DNA of 64,000 bases, from NCBI GenBank assembly GCA_003228115.1, contig QEVV01000001.1, positions 248,001-312,000 of the forward strand, written 5' to 3'. Under the pieces are notes generated by a model. The model saw nothing but the letters and a program-made list of their open reading frames with translations, searched no databases and had not been told where the DNA came from. This stretch comes from Chloroflexota bacterium (GTDB taxonomy: Bacteria; Chloroflexota; Dehalococcoidia; Lucifugimonadales; SAR202-VII-2). Positions within the stretch are counted from its first letter, which is position 1. Each line of letters starts with the position of its first letter. Both the position numbers and the translations under genes were made by a program. Of the stretch, positions 1-8,300 are shown piece after piece.

Positions 1-69
1 CTGCAGGTTTTCGGCAAGCCAGTCCGTCTCGGCTATCAAATCCGGAGCGGCTGGGAACAGAACTGCCAT
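1..69 (-). CDS. Rhodanese-type sulfurtransferase, N-terminal fragment (partial)
   Basis: Only the first 23 codons lie in the window; the gene runs off its left edge. The ATG at 69 is preceded on the minus strand by a strong AGGAGG Shine-Dalgarno. The peptide contains ETDWLAENL, which resembles the V-[ST]-[TE]-x-WLA-x-x-L opening of two-domain thiosulfate/3-mercaptopyruvate sulfurtransferases. The catalytic cysteine loop would lie outside the window. It is divergent from the amidohydrolase at 247. The family call rests on a very short stretch and is tentative; that a gene starts here is well supported. Confidence 0.5.
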   Translation of the reverse strand, partial: MAVLFPAAPDLIAETDWLAENLQ

Positions 70-166
70 CTCATCCTCCTCAGTTAACTAACCGCCAGTA
101 TAACAATGAAGTCGTAGCCACGGCCCTGGGGCAGCCATTAACTATGCCGACCCGCACACACTCGAA

Positions 167-196
167 TTGACACGCAAAAATGGCCAAGTGTACCAT
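167..196 (+). promoter_or_regulatory. Promoter of the first amidohydrolase gene
   Basis: A perfect -35 hexamer TTGACA (167-172) is followed after 18 bases by TACCAT (191-196), 4/6 to the -10 consensus. Transcription would start near 203, about 44 bases before the ATG at 247. Confidence 0.55.
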
Positions 197-246
197 CGGC
201 TAGCTTCACACAACGCTTAAACACTATGGGAACGACGGAGGTCGCC

Positions 247-1416
247 ATGACGACGCTCAAGGCCTGGGATGCTGATGGACACGTAGAGGAGTGGGAACGC
301 ACCTTCTCGGACGACTATCTGGAACCAAAGTTCAGGGACCGGCGTCCAAAGATCGTCCATCCGGAGGGTTCGTCGTCTTTCCTCTGGCAGGTGGCCGGTA
401 GAGAGGACCTCTACAAGGTAGGAGGGTCTCCTACCGCTATGAACGGCGTCCCCTCCCGAGAGCAGGTCAACCTTATTGAATGGCGCGGCTCAGTTGAAAG
501 CTCTGAGGTTCACACGCCTGAGGATCGGTTCAAGGTATTGGACGCAGAGGACACAGAATTGCAGATCAACTATCCCACAATGTTCCTTGGTCACCCCGTT
601 TCTTATGATTTGGAATACAACTGGGGCATCACTAGGTCTTACAACAACTGGATCGCTGACATCAGCAGCCAGGCGCCGGAGCGCCTCAAGTGGGTAACAG
701 TCATTGACCCCAGGGATGTTAAGGAGTCTGTGAGGGAGATTGAGCGCACCAAGGACATGGGCTCCGTCGGTATAATGGTCCACGGTGTCTACGGCAACAA
801 GACGATCGATGATGAGGAATTCGAGCCGATCTGGGCCGCAGCTAGGGACACAGGCCTGCCGCTAGCCGTGCATCCTGGCATGGTCGCTTTCGACCTCCAG
901 GAGACTCACCGCCCCTTTGCTGACATCCAGTTCAAGTACTCGGTGCTCATGGGCTTCAACCGCATCATGGTCTCTGGCATCTTGGACCGGTTCCCCACCG
1001 TCAAGGTCGGCTTCTTGGAGACTGGGTGCGGCTGGGCCGAATTCTGCCTCTACGCTGCCAATGAATACATCGAGACCGTTTACCAGCGGCGCAACGCAGG
1101 TCTGCCCCGCGAGCCATTCACCGGAAGAAGCGTCGACCTCGCAGTCTCAGACCTGCGGCCTGAGGAATACATGAAGCGAGGCCAGGTGTTTATCGGATTC
1201 GAGGTCGAAGAGGACGTCATCTCCTATCTAGTGGATAAGTACGGCCCTGACTGCTGGCTCTACGCCAGCGACATCCCTCACGGCCACCGCGTTATCAACG
1301 CGCCTCACCACTTCGCAGAGCGCACCGACCTTAGCGATGTAGCGAAGCGGAAGCTGCTCAAGGACAACACCGCCGCCTTCTATGGCCTCGACCTCAACGG
1401 AAGCAGCAGCAACTAA
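247..1416 (+). CDS. Amidohydrolase family 2 (ACMSD/LigW-like metal-dependent hydrolase or decarboxylase)
   Basis: Predicted TIM-barrel metalloenzyme of the amidohydrolase-2 family, which includes hydrolases and non-oxidative decarboxylases of aromatic acids. The N-terminus shows the metal-site strand DADGHVEEW (residues 8-16). Further on are the barrel histidine in AVHPG, the strand VGFLETGCGW and the late catalytic aspartate in YASDIPHG. ATG 247 is chosen because GGAGGT lies four bases upstream; an ATG at 226 would add seven residues. The protein has about 389 residues, normal for the family. It is a close paralogue of the next gene and heads a cluster with SDRs and LigA/LigB-like dioxygenase subunits, so a role in aromatic or phenolic acid breakdown is likely. 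The substrate cannot be read from sequence. Confidence 0.85.
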   Translation: MTTLKAWDADGHVEEWERTFSDDYLEPKFRDRRPKIVHPEGSSSFLWQVAGREDLYKVGGSPTAMNGVPSREQVNLIEWRGSVESSEVHTPEDRFKVLDAEDTELQINYPTMFLGHPVSYDLEYNWGITRSYNNWIADISSQAPERLKWVTVIDPRDVKESVREIERTKDMGSVGIMVHGVYGNKTIDDEEFEPIWAAARDTGLPLAVHPGMVAFDLQETHRPFADIQFKYSVLMGFNRIMVSGILDRFPTVKVGFLETGCGWAEFCLYAANEYIETVYQRRNAGLPREPFTGRSVDLAVSDLRPEEYMKRGQVFIGFEVEEDVISYLVDKYGPDCWLYASDIPHGHRVINAPHHFAERTDLSDVAKRKLLKDNTAAFYGLDLNGSSSN

Positions 1417-1449
1417 GACATCCCAGGCAGCAATACCCTAGGCAAGTTC

Positions 1450-1489
1450 AGGAAGGGGCGTTCGGTCGAACGCCCCTTCCTGCTTTTTT
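1450..1489 (+). terminator. Rho-independent terminator
   Basis: Perfect inverted repeat 1450-1464 / 1467-1481 (arm AGGAAGGGGCGTTCG) followed by a T-run at 1484-1489. It ends transcription of the first amidohydrolase, so the next gene has its own promoter. Confidence 0.9.
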
Positions 1490-1525
1490 AGTTTCCTCGC
1501 CGCCATTGAAAAACAGTAACAATGT

Positions 1526-1757
1526 CGTCCTTGAGCCCTTCGGCATGCTCAGGACAGGCTCCGCGAAGGACCTTGTTGGCCTTGTCGCCGGCGCCAGTCA
1601 ACTCTCCCCTCTGCGGCGCCCTGTGTGGACCCGTCGTTGCGAGGACCGGTACTCCGGGAAGTGGCAATCCGGCGGGGGAGGAGTTCTCCCCACCCCAGAT
1701 GCTTCGTCGGCGGAGCGGAACGCGGCAGACGGGTTCAACCGACTCCTCAGCATGACA
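1526..1757. repeat. Intergenic stretch with two degenerate copies of a dispersed repeat
   Basis: The non-coding gap between the two amidohydrolase genes holds diverged copies of the 'cttcgctccgctcaggatga' type element. One, at about 1526-1575, contains gagcccttcggcatgctca; the other, at about 1716-1757, ends in ctcctcagcatgacaat. Related copies occur near 4040, 6310-6390, 56690 and 63255-63385. I see no supported gene here. Confidence 0.5.
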
Positions 1758-1771
1758 ATACCCCCTCGTCG

Positions 1772-1801
1772 TTGACTCCCAACGGGCCAGTGTGCTAAAC
1801 A
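1772..1801 (+). promoter_or_regulatory. Candidate promoter of the second amidohydrolase gene
   Basis: TTGACT (1772-1777) is followed after 18 bases by TAAACA (1796-1801). The expected start of transcription, about 1808, is only a few bases before ATG 1813. No Shine-Dalgarno is visible, so a leaderless or near-leaderless mRNA is suggested. Confidence 0.4.
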
Positions 1802-1812
1802 TAGCTCCGACT

Positions 1813-2979
1813 ATGAGCAAGGAACCCCAAATATTTGAGGCCTGGGATGCGGACGGCCACGTTGAAGAGTGGTCGGAAACCTTCTCAGACCAATACCTCG
1901 ACCCCCCTTTTAGGGACCGTCGACCTGAGGTGGTTGACCCCAACGGCGACGGACGCTACCTCTGGAAGATTGCTGATCGCCCTAGCCTCTTCAAGGTTGG
2001 CGGCTCCCCCACCAGCATGAACGGGGTGGCATCGCCAGAGCAGGCCCTCCTTTCTGAGTGGCGGGGCTCGCTGCCCAGCGCTGAATTCCACTCGGCGGCA
2101 GACCGCCTAGCTCTGATGGACCAGGAAACCACGCTCCTCCAGGTCAACTACCCGACCATGCTCCTAGGATGGCCCATCTCGTACAACCAGCCGCTCAACG
2201 CCGCCATTACCCGGGCCTACAACAACTGGGTCGCAGACGTGAGCAATCAGGCCCCCGAGCGCATGAAATGGGTCTCAGTAATCGACCCCGGTGACCCGAA
2301 AGGGGCCGCCCTAGAAATCATCCGGACCAAGGAGATGGGATCGGTCGGCGTTATGGTATTCGGCGTTTACGGAAACAAAAGCATCGACGACCCTAGCTTC
2401 GAGCCGATCTGGGCTACCGCCGCCGAGACAGGCATGCCCGTAGCGGTTCACCCCGGTATTCCCTCTCTTGAGATAAACGAATCCCACCCCAACTTCGGCC
2501 AACACCAGTTCAAGTTCTCGGTGCTCATGGGCTTCAAGCGAATCATGTTGTCCGGCATTCTCGACCGCTATCCCGACCTTAAGGTTGGGTTCCTAGAGAC
2601 GGGCTGCGCTTGGGTAGATTTCATGGTCGAACTGACCCAGGAAAGCCTGGACATGTCCAACCAACGAGAGGAGGTAGGGCTCAAGCACCGGCCCTTCTCT
2701 GCGTCCTTTATCAACGCCAAGCCTGAGCTTGCCGTGGCCGACTACATTCGGCGAGGCCAGGTCTTCTTCGGCTTCGAGGTGGACGAGGAAATCCTTTCCT
2801 ACATGGTGGACAAGTACGGACCTGACTGCTGGCTTTACGCCAGCGACATCCCTCATGCACACCGTCGTCTCAACTCGCCAGTCAGGCTCCAGGAGCGCGC
2901 CGACCTCAGCGATGAAGCGAAGCGCAAGCTCCTGGTCGACAACACCGCCAGCTTCTACGGCCTTCCTATGCCCTCCTAG
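1813..2979 (+). CDS. Amidohydrolase family 2, paralogue of the preceding gene
   Basis: Same architecture as the gene at 247: DADGHVEEW near the N-terminus, AVHPGIP, VGFLETGCAW and YASDIPHAH with the catalytic aspartate. The two proteins align along their whole length and clearly arose by duplication. ATG 1813 matches the N-terminal length of the paralogue; a GTG at 1792 in the same frame would add seven residues. The length is 388 residues. Amidohydrolase-2 enzymes act on aromatic and related carboxylic acids, and the neighbouring SDR and dioxygenase genes fit this, but the reaction is inference. A GC-rich repeat follows the gene. Confidence 0.85.
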   Translation: MSKEPQIFEAWDADGHVEEWSETFSDQYLDPPFRDRRPEVVDPNGDGRYLWKIADRPSLFKVGGSPTSMNGVASPEQALLSEWRGSLPSAEFHSAADRLALMDQETTLLQVNYPTMLLGWPISYNQPLNAAITRAYNNWVADVSNQAPERMKWVSVIDPGDPKGAALEIIRTKEMGSVGVMVFGVYGNKSIDDPSFEPIWATAAETGMPVAVHPGIPSLEINESHPNFGQHQFKFSVLMGFKRIMLSGILDRYPDLKVGFLETGCAWVDFMVELTQESLDMSNQREEVGLKHRPFSASFINAKPELAVADYIRRGQVFFGFEVDEEILSYMVDKYGPDCWLYASDIPHAHRRLNSPVRLQERADLSDEAKRKLLVDNTASFYGLPMPS

Positions 2980-3044
2980 GGCAACTATGCCAGCAGCGGC
3001 AGGGCGATGCCGACATCGTCTTAACGTGCCAGAGTCAGCCTTAA

Positions 3045-3130
3045 GTAGCAGGGGGAGTCCAGAGGGGGCTCCGCCCCCTCCGCCGGGGATCTGGGGGCTT
3101 CCTCCAGAATCTACCCCCTTCCCGGAAAGG
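3045..3130. repeat. GC-rich hairpin-forming intergenic repeat
   Basis: Contains palindromes such as agggggctccgccccct followed by gccggggatctgggggctt. It resembles the GC-rich hairpin elements at about 4110-4175 and 31265-31318. No gene is supported here. Confidence 0.5.
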
Positions 3131-3233
3131 AAGGGGCAGGGGAGTAAGCAGGCGGCGCGTGACGCCTAACAAGAATAAGCTAGTCAGATGCCTAACAGAA
3201 ACGCCGCCAACCAATAACGAGAGGAGAGAGTCA

Positions 3234-3980
3234 GTGAGATTGAAAGACCACGTAATTATCGTAACCGGGGCGGCCCAGGGTTTGGGCCGAGCCTATGCCC
3301 GCCGAATCGCCCAGGAGGGCGCCAAGCTCGTCATATGCGACCTACAGGACTGCTCCGAGACAGAGGCACTACTCAAACAAGAAGGCGCTGAAGTTCTGGC
3401 CCTCAAGGTGGACGTGAGCGACGAGGACCAAACCAAGGACATGGCCAAGCAGGCCTTCGATCGCTTCGGCCGCATCGACGGCCTCGTGAACAACGCTGGC
3501 ATGATCCAGAACCTGGGACCAGCAAACCTCTTGGACGTAGACCTCAAAATCTGGGACAGAGTCATGGCCGTGAACATCAAGGGCCCGTTCCTGTGCACCA
3601 GAGCCGTCTTTCCCTACATGCGCGACCAGGGAAGGGGCAAGATCGTCAACTGCGGCTCCGGCATCTGGCTCCACATGGCCCGGACGGTCACGGGGAGCAA
3701 CCCGCAGTACGTCGTTTCAAAGGCTGCTGTGACCGGCTTGACGCGCTCGTTAGCTCGAGAGGTCGGAGCGCACAACATCAACATCAACACCCTAGCGCCA
3801 GGTTTCACCGAGGCGTACCTCAACGAAGAGGACCAGCCTGCCGTCGATGCAGACCGTGCCTTCGGCCGGAAAGGACGCCCTCAGGACATCACCGGCACTC
3901 TGGTCTTCCTCCTCTCCGATGACAGTGACTTCGTTACTGGTCAGATGGTCCTAGTGAATGGCGGCATGGAGACGGTCTAG
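3234..3980 (+). CDS. SDR family NAD(P)-dependent oxidoreductase
   Basis: Classical short-chain dehydrogenase/reductase of 248 residues with a Rossmann fold. The nucleotide motif TGAAQGLG lies near residues 11-18. VDVSDED is the adenine-pocket aspartate region, NNAG stabilises the central sheet, and the active site is serine in NCGSG with YVVSK as the Y-x-x-x-K pair. GTG 3234 is the start because GAGGAG lies seven bases upstream and the motif spacing is then normal; a longer in-frame ORF from 3159 has no support. It lies between amidohydrolase and dioxygenase genes and probably oxidises an alcohol or dihydrodiol intermediate of the same pathway. The substrate is unknown. Confidence 0.85.
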   Translation: MRLKDHVIIVTGAAQGLGRAYARRIAQEGAKLVICDLQDCSETEALLKQEGAEVLALKVDVSDEDQTKDMAKQAFDRFGRIDGLVNNAGMIQNLGPANLLDVDLKIWDRVMAVNIKGPFLCTRAVFPYMRDQGRGKIVNCGSGIWLHMARTVTGSNPQYVVSKAAVTGLTRSLAREVGAHNININTLAPGFTEAYLNEEDQPAVDADRAFGRKGRPQDITGTLVFLLSDDSDFVTGQMVLVNGGMETV

Positions 3981-4035
3981 CAGCGTTGGAAAGGACTTCC
4001 AGGCATAGATCAAAGAACCCCGGCCGTTGGCCGGA

Positions 4036-4180
4036 AAAGGTCCTTCGCTTCGCTCAAGGACGACAAAGAGTGGAGTTCCAGCATCGTCCGGTCCGTGTTT
4101 GCGTGGGCCAGCGGGGTGCAGGGGCGAAGCCCCGCCGGGGGTGACAGGGGGAGTCCCCCTGTCCGAAAAGCCTATCGTGG
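4036..4180. repeat. Two intergenic repeat elements between the SDR genes
   Basis: The first part (about 4036-4066) carries ccttcgcttcgctcaagga, a member of the dispersed 'cttcgctccgctcaggatga' family. The second (about 4110-4175) is a hairpin-rich unit in which ggggtgcaggg, gccgggggtgacaggggg and tccccct recur in reverse orientation at 31265-31318. No gene is supported in the gap 3981-4257. Confidence 0.6.
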
Positions 4181-4257
4181 GCGGGCTGGGTGGGACACCA
4201 GCGCAGGTCAAATTGAACAGGAAACAAGCGTAGGAGATCTCAACTAAGGAGCAACGC

Positions 4258-5070
4258 GTGGCAGACGAAAAGTACGGTGACCTCACAGCCATCCTAGGCC
4301 TCCAGGGCAAAAAAGCCCTCATCAATGGTGGCGGCCAGGGCATAGGGCGCAGTTCCGCCCTCCTGCTGGCGACAGCCGGCGCCGATGTCGCGATTGTGGA
4401 CAACGTTCCCGAGTTGGGCCAAGCAGTCGTGGAGGAAATCAAAGGACTGGGCCGCAAGTCAGCCCTTTTGGATATAAATCTGCTGGACGATTCCCAAATG
4501 TCGAGGCTGGTGCCCGCCGTCGTCAAGGAACTGGGCGGGCTCGATGTGGTCATAAACGTCGTGGGACGACCGCTCTGGCGCGCCACGCACGAAATGACCC
4601 TGGACGAATGGGACGGCCAATTCCGGCTCAACCTTGATTACATCTTCCGGTCGTCTCAGGAAGCTTTCCAATACTGGAGAGACCGCGGACATGGCGGCTC
4701 CATCGTCAGCATTTCATCAGGTAGCGGCACCGAGGCTTCGCCCGGCCACGCGGCATATGGGGCAGCCAAGGCAGCTCTCATCCAACTCACCCAGACGCTA
4801 GGGGTAGAGTGGGCAACACAAGGTGTGCGGGTCAACGCCATTGCTCCTGGTTCCATCAGGACGCCGCGCAGCGTGTCCCGCACACCGGCCGAGATGGAAG
4901 CCAAGATCATCGAAAAGGTCCCAATGGGCCGCCGTGGTGAATCAGACGACATTGGCAAGGTAGTGCTCTTTTTGGCCTCGGAGATGAGTTCCTATGTCAC
5001 TGGGCAGACCATCATCGTCGATGGTGGCTCTATGATCGAGAACTGGTTCCCTGTGCGTTACTCGTCCTAG
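4258..5070 (+). CDS. SDR family oxidoreductase
   Basis: Second SDR of the cluster, 270 residues. The nucleotide-binding turn reads NGGGQGIG rather than the usual TGGxxGIG. NVVG stands where most members have NNAG. The active site is serine in SISSGSG and YGAAK. The end GQTIIVDGGSM is the usual SDR C-terminus. GTG 4258 follows AAGGAG at a good distance. It is only about 30 bases ahead of the LigB-like gene and is likely cotranscribed with it. The NVVG and NGGG changes are uncommon but conservative, so I expect an active enzyme of unknown substrate. Confidence 0.85.
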   Translation: MADEKYGDLTAILGLQGKKALINGGGQGIGRSSALLLATAGADVAIVDNVPELGQAVVEEIKGLGRKSALLDINLLDDSQMSRLVPAVVKELGGLDVVINVVGRPLWRATHEMTLDEWDGQFRLNLDYIFRSSQEAFQYWRDRGHGGSIVSISSGSGTEASPGHAAYGAAKAALIQLTQTLGVEWATQGVRVNAIAPGSIRTPRSVSRTPAEMEAKIIEKVPMGRRGESDDIGKVVLFLASEMSSYVTGQTIIVDGGSMIENWFPVRYSS

Positions 5071-5103
5071 CTGGCCCATAGCAACGTGAGTTAAGGAGGA
5101 GAC

Positions 5104-5907
5104 ATGGCTAAGCTCGTCATGGCGGTGGGCGTCCCCCACGGCCCAATGATTCCCTGGCAGATCGCCAACGAACCGGGCAAACACGCCGCCGAAGGCCTCA
5201 TGAAAGACGTGCGTGAGCAGCTGGAAGCTGCCGAGCCAGACGTCATCATTGAGACCACGTCTGACCATTTCAACAACTTCTCCTTCCAGCACCTTTCCCA
5301 ATTTTGTCTGGGGATCGTCGATCAAGCGGAGGGGCCGGTGGAGACCTACTGCCCCATGCCCCCTCAGGTTATGAAGGGGCACCCTGAGATGGGCAAGGCA
5401 TTGCTCACCTACGGCCTTCGCTCAGGCTTCGACCTTGGTGTGGCTCAAGAGCTCCGACTGGACCATTCCGTGCTAGTCCCACTGCACGTTCTGACGCCGA
5501 ATATGGAAATTCCAGTGGTGCCGCTGTACACCAACGGCCTTGTCCCTCCCCTACCCCAGACCCGCCGCTGCTTTAACCTCGGCCGGATGATCCGGCGCTT
5601 CGTTGAGGACTGGGACCGGGATCTGAGAGTGGCCGTTGTCGCCAGCGGCGTCTTTTCCCTAGAAATTGGCGGCCCGAAGTTTGGAACGGTTGACGAGGAA
5701 TGGACATCAGCGGTTCGGTCGATGCTGGAAGGTGGCAAGCATGAGTCGTTAATCCGTAGGGCCACCGAGCCGCGCATGCTGGCCGCCGGCAACGTCAGCG
5801 GGGAACTCCTGAACTGGGTAACCATGGCGGGCACGGTGGGCGAGATCAAGCCCAAGTTCCTGGAAACGGAACGGGGCCGAGGCTACGCAGTCTGGAAGCT
5901 GGACTAG
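5104..5907 (+). CDS. Extradiol ring-cleavage dioxygenase, class III, LigB-like catalytic subunit
   Basis: Member of the LigB superfamily (protocatechuate 4,5-dioxygenase beta subunit and relatives), which cleaves catecholic rings using non-haem Fe(II). Visible iron-site candidates are His12 in VGVPHGP, His55 in TTSDHF and a late glutamate in SGELLNW. In LigB the acid-base histidine lies in an SGGLSH-type motif; here the aligned stretch is SGVFSLEIGGP, with leucine at that position. Start: ATG 5104 follows a strong AAGGAGGAG. The length of 267 residues is normal. A LigA-like small subunit follows at 5994. The best reading is the large subunit of an extradiol dioxygenase with a substrate or mechanism differing from classical LigAB. 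Confidence 0.8.
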   Translation: MAKLVMAVGVPHGPMIPWQIANEPGKHAAEGLMKDVREQLEAAEPDVIIETTSDHFNNFSFQHLSQFCLGIVDQAEGPVETYCPMPPQVMKGHPEMGKALLTYGLRSGFDLGVAQELRLDHSVLVPLHVLTPNMEIPVVPLYTNGLVPPLPQTRRCFNLGRMIRRFVEDWDRDLRVAVVASGVFSLEIGGPKFGTVDEEWTSAVRSMLEGGKHESLIRRATEPRMLAAGNVSGELLNWVTMAGTVGEIKPKFLETERGRGYAVWKLD

Positions 5908-5926
5908 AGGCCAACGTTAGCGGGGA

Positions 5927-5967
5927 TTCCCCCTCATCCTAGCCTTCTCCCACCAAGGGGAGAAGGG
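5927..5967. repeat. Short intergenic repeat between ligB-like and ligA-like genes
   Basis: Reads ccctcatcctagccttctcc followed by caccaaggggagaaggg, forming a ccttctccc / ggggagaagg palindrome. A related element lies at 26583-26660. Both belong to a hairpin repeat type common in intergenic DNA. Confidence 0.5.
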
Positions 5968-5993
5968 ACCAAACAGCGAAACCGGAGGGAACG

Positions 5994-6263
5994 ATGAGCG
6001 TCTACTCCATGAACAAGATCCTCTACTTAACGGAAAACGACGCCGCTTTTCGGCAGCGAATCCAGACCGAGGCAGAAGCCGTGGTTAAGGAATTCCCGCT
6101 TACAGATGAGGAATTTAGGGCATTCACTTCTGGAGATATTCTTGCGGTGTTCAACATGGGCGTGCATCCCTTCTTGCTAAGCAACTTCTCCCGCCACGGG
6201 CTATTCGGCGTCACGGACAAGAACTACTTCCCCCGCATCAGAGGCGAAGAGAAGGTTTCCTAG
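5994..6263 (+). CDS. LigA-like small (alpha) subunit of extradiol dioxygenase
   Basis: Small 89-residue protein, mostly helical. The segment with LTDEEFRAFTSGD and the GVHPFLLSNF stretch are typical of the LigA family, the alpha subunit of protocatechuate 4,5-dioxygenase that closes over the LigB active site. ATG 5994 is preceded by GGAGGG. It lies 86 bases after the LigB-like gene with a hairpin repeat between them. Finding both subunits side by side supports the dioxygenase call for each. Confidence 0.75.
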   Translation: MSVYSMNKILYLTENDAAFRQRIQTEAEAVVKEFPLTDEEFRAFTSGDILAVFNMGVHPFLLSNFSRHGLFGVTDKNYFPRIRGEEKVS

Positions 6264-6299
6264 CGTTACGGCCTATGCCTCCAGCCACGTCGCAAGCGA

Positions 6300-6395
6300 C
6301 CGGCATTCTCACACTGTGGTTCTTCGTCGCCAGCCTCCTCAGAACGAAAAGGGGAAATGTCATTCTTCGCTCCGCTCAGGATGACAGCGCAAAAC
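6300..6395. repeat. Dispersed intergenic repeat, two units
   Basis: Contains gtggttcttcgtcgc followed by cctcctcagaacgaaaagg, which recurs almost exactly at 56743-56775. It also contains tgtcattcttcgctccgctc aggatgaca. The gap 6264-6535 shows no other gene. Confidence 0.6.
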
Positions 6396-6475
6396 GTCAA
6401 GTAGCCAACGCCTCACGGCAATAGGTTCTGCCGCTCCTGTAGGAACGGATGGCCACATTGGGAACCCGTCCGTCT

Positions 6476-6504
6476 TTGCCGATGGACGCCGCCCCGTTTA
6501 GTAT
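6476..6504 (+). promoter_or_regulatory. Candidate recN promoter
   Basis: TTGCCG (6476-6481), 17-base spacer and TAGTAT (6499-6504). The -10 is 5/6 to consensus and the -35 is weaker. It lies about 30 bases ahead of the recN ATG. No LexA-type box is recognisable. Confidence 0.4.
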
Positions 6505-6535
6505 GTGAGCACCTCAACCGGATGTTGCCGATCAC

Positions 6536-8275
6536 ATGCTGCGATTGCTGAACATCACCAACTTCGCCACCATCAGCCACCTCGAGTTAGAGCTAGGCCC
6601 GGGTCTCACCGCGCTCACAGGAGAAACAGGCGCGGGCAAGTCCATAATCGTGGACGCGCTTGGCATCCTCTTGGGCGGAAAGGCGGACGCCATGGTCATC
6701 CGCTCCGGCGCTACTCAGGCCCGGGTTGAAGGCATCGTAACCCTGGCGGATTCCTTGCGTGCCCGGATGGCCGCCGAGATACCGGAGCTTGGCCTTGACC
6801 CTTCCGACGATGAGATGGTCGTCGCCCGGGAGATCAACATCGAGGGCAAGAACGTGTGCAGGATCGGCGGCCGCATTGTGCCCCTAAAGAGTCTCGAAGC
6901 TTTGGGCCAACACCTGGTGGACATCCACGGTCAGAGCCAGCATCTATCGCTGTATCGCGTTCGTGAGCATGTCGACATCCTTGACCGATACGCCGGGCTA
7001 GGAGAATTACGATCGCAGGTGGCCAAGTCCGTCGGCCGGCTTCGCAGCGTCCGCAAGCAGATCGCTGACATCCTGCAAAGCGAGCGGGATCGGGCCCAGC
7101 GCATCGACCTTCTCCAATACCAAGTCCAAGAAATCGAGGCGGCAGCTCTGGTCCCAAGCGAAGACGACCAACTGGCAACCGAACAAACATTGGTCGCCAA
7201 CGCTGAGCGCCTGCTGACCCTGGCTAGTGACGTTTACGAAGCCCTCCATGAACGAGACGGGGCCGCCCTGGACCTCTTGAGCGCAGCCGCTAGAGACATT
7301 GCCCAGCTTGAGAAACTAGACCCGACACTAGCCGCAGTCAGAGAAACGGCGGAAGGCCTGCAGTTCCAAGTGGAAGACCTCGCCCAGACCATTCGTTCAT
7401 ACCGTGACACTATCAACCACAGCCCAGAACGCCTCCAGCAGATCGAAGAGCGGCTGGAACATATAGACCGTCTGAAGCGCAAGTACGGCGTCTCTGTTGC
7501 AGAAATCATGGAGTACGCCCTCAGGGCGTCTGAAGAGTTGGACCAGCTAGCCCACGGCGAAGAGCGAGCGCTGGAATTAAAAGAGAAGGAGGAAAGCCTT
7601 CTCAAAGAAGCTGGCGAATTGGCCGGGGCCCTATCCACGTCGCGTCAGGATGCCGCTCTCCGCATGTCGGAAGAAATCGAGCGCGAGCTTGCCGAACTGG
7701 CGATGCAGCGCACCCGCTTCGGCGTCGACATCCAGCAGCGCCCGGCGGAAGATGGCCTATCCACCCGCTCCGGCGCGGCCCCAGTGGCCTTCGACGCTAC
7801 GGGAGTGGACCGGATTGAGTTCCTCATGTCTCCGAATCCAGGCGAGCCGCTACGGCCACTAGCTCGCATTGCCTCCGGGGGCGAGGCGGCCCGGCTCATG
7901 TTGGCCATTAAGTCCATCGTATTCGCTGCAGACGAGGTGCCTACGTTAGTCTTCGACGAGGTAGACGCAGGCATCGGGGGGCGGATCGGCAGTGTGGTTG
8001 GTCAAAAGCTAGAGGGCATCGCCAAGCAGCACCAAGTTCTGTGTGTTACTCATTTGCCACAGATCGCTTGCTTTGCTGACCAACACATAAGGGTCGTTAA
8101 AGGCATTGAGGACGACCGCACACTGACTTCCTTGGAGCCGCTAGAGGGTACAGCCCGCATCACAGAGATTAGCCAGATGCTGGGCTCGGAAACCCAGGCC
8201 TCGCTACGCAGCGCCGAGGAGATGCTTCAGCAAGCTTCCGAATGGAAGAACTCAACCGAGAAGCGATTGCTCTAG
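6536..8275 (+). CDS. recN: DNA repair protein RecN
   Basis: SMC-like ATPase acting in double-strand-break repair. Walker A GETGAGKS is at residues 29-36. A long charged helical central region follows, expected to form the antiparallel coiled coil. Then come the ABC signature SGGEAAR, Walker B LVFDEVDAG and the downstream VTHLPQIA motif. The 579-residue length is typical. The start at ATG 6536 puts the MLRLLNITNFA strand at the N-terminus, as in other RecN proteins. The gene stands alone and converges on the LysR gene with only 25 bases between stop codons. Confidence 0.96.
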   Translation: MLRLLNITNFATISHLELELGPGLTALTGETGAGKSIIVDALGILLGGKADAMVIRSGATQARVEGIVTLADSLRARMAAEIPELGLDPSDDEMVVAREINIEGKNVCRIGGRIVPLKSLEALGQHLVDIHGQSQHLSLYRVREHVDILDRYAGLGELRSQVAKSVGRLRSVRKQIADILQSERDRAQRIDLLQYQVQEIEAAALVPSEDDQLATEQTLVANAERLLTLASDVYEALHERDGAALDLLSAAARDIAQLEKLDPTLAAVRETAEGLQFQVEDLAQTIRSYRDTINHSPERLQQIEERLEHIDRLKRKYGVSVAEIMEYALRASEELDQLAHGEERALELKEKEESLLKEAGELAGALSTSRQDAALRMSEEIERELAELAMQRTRFGVDIQQRPAEDGLSTRSGAAPVAFDATGVDRIEFLMSPNPGEPLRPLARIASGGEAARLMLAIKSIVFAADEVPTLVFDEVDAGIGGRIGSVVGQKLEGIAKQHQVLCVTHLPQIACFADQHIRVVKGIEDDRTLTSLEPLEGTARITEISQMLGSETQASLRSAEEMLQQASEWKNSTEKRLL

Positions 8276-8300
8276 GAACGCCCCCGCAGCGCTGGCGGCG

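Noticed and set aside
1488-1943. 151-codon minus-strand frame between and across the amidohydrolase genes
   Set aside because: It runs through intergenic repeats into the start of the next gene on the other strand; composition is repeat-derived and no start signal is seen.
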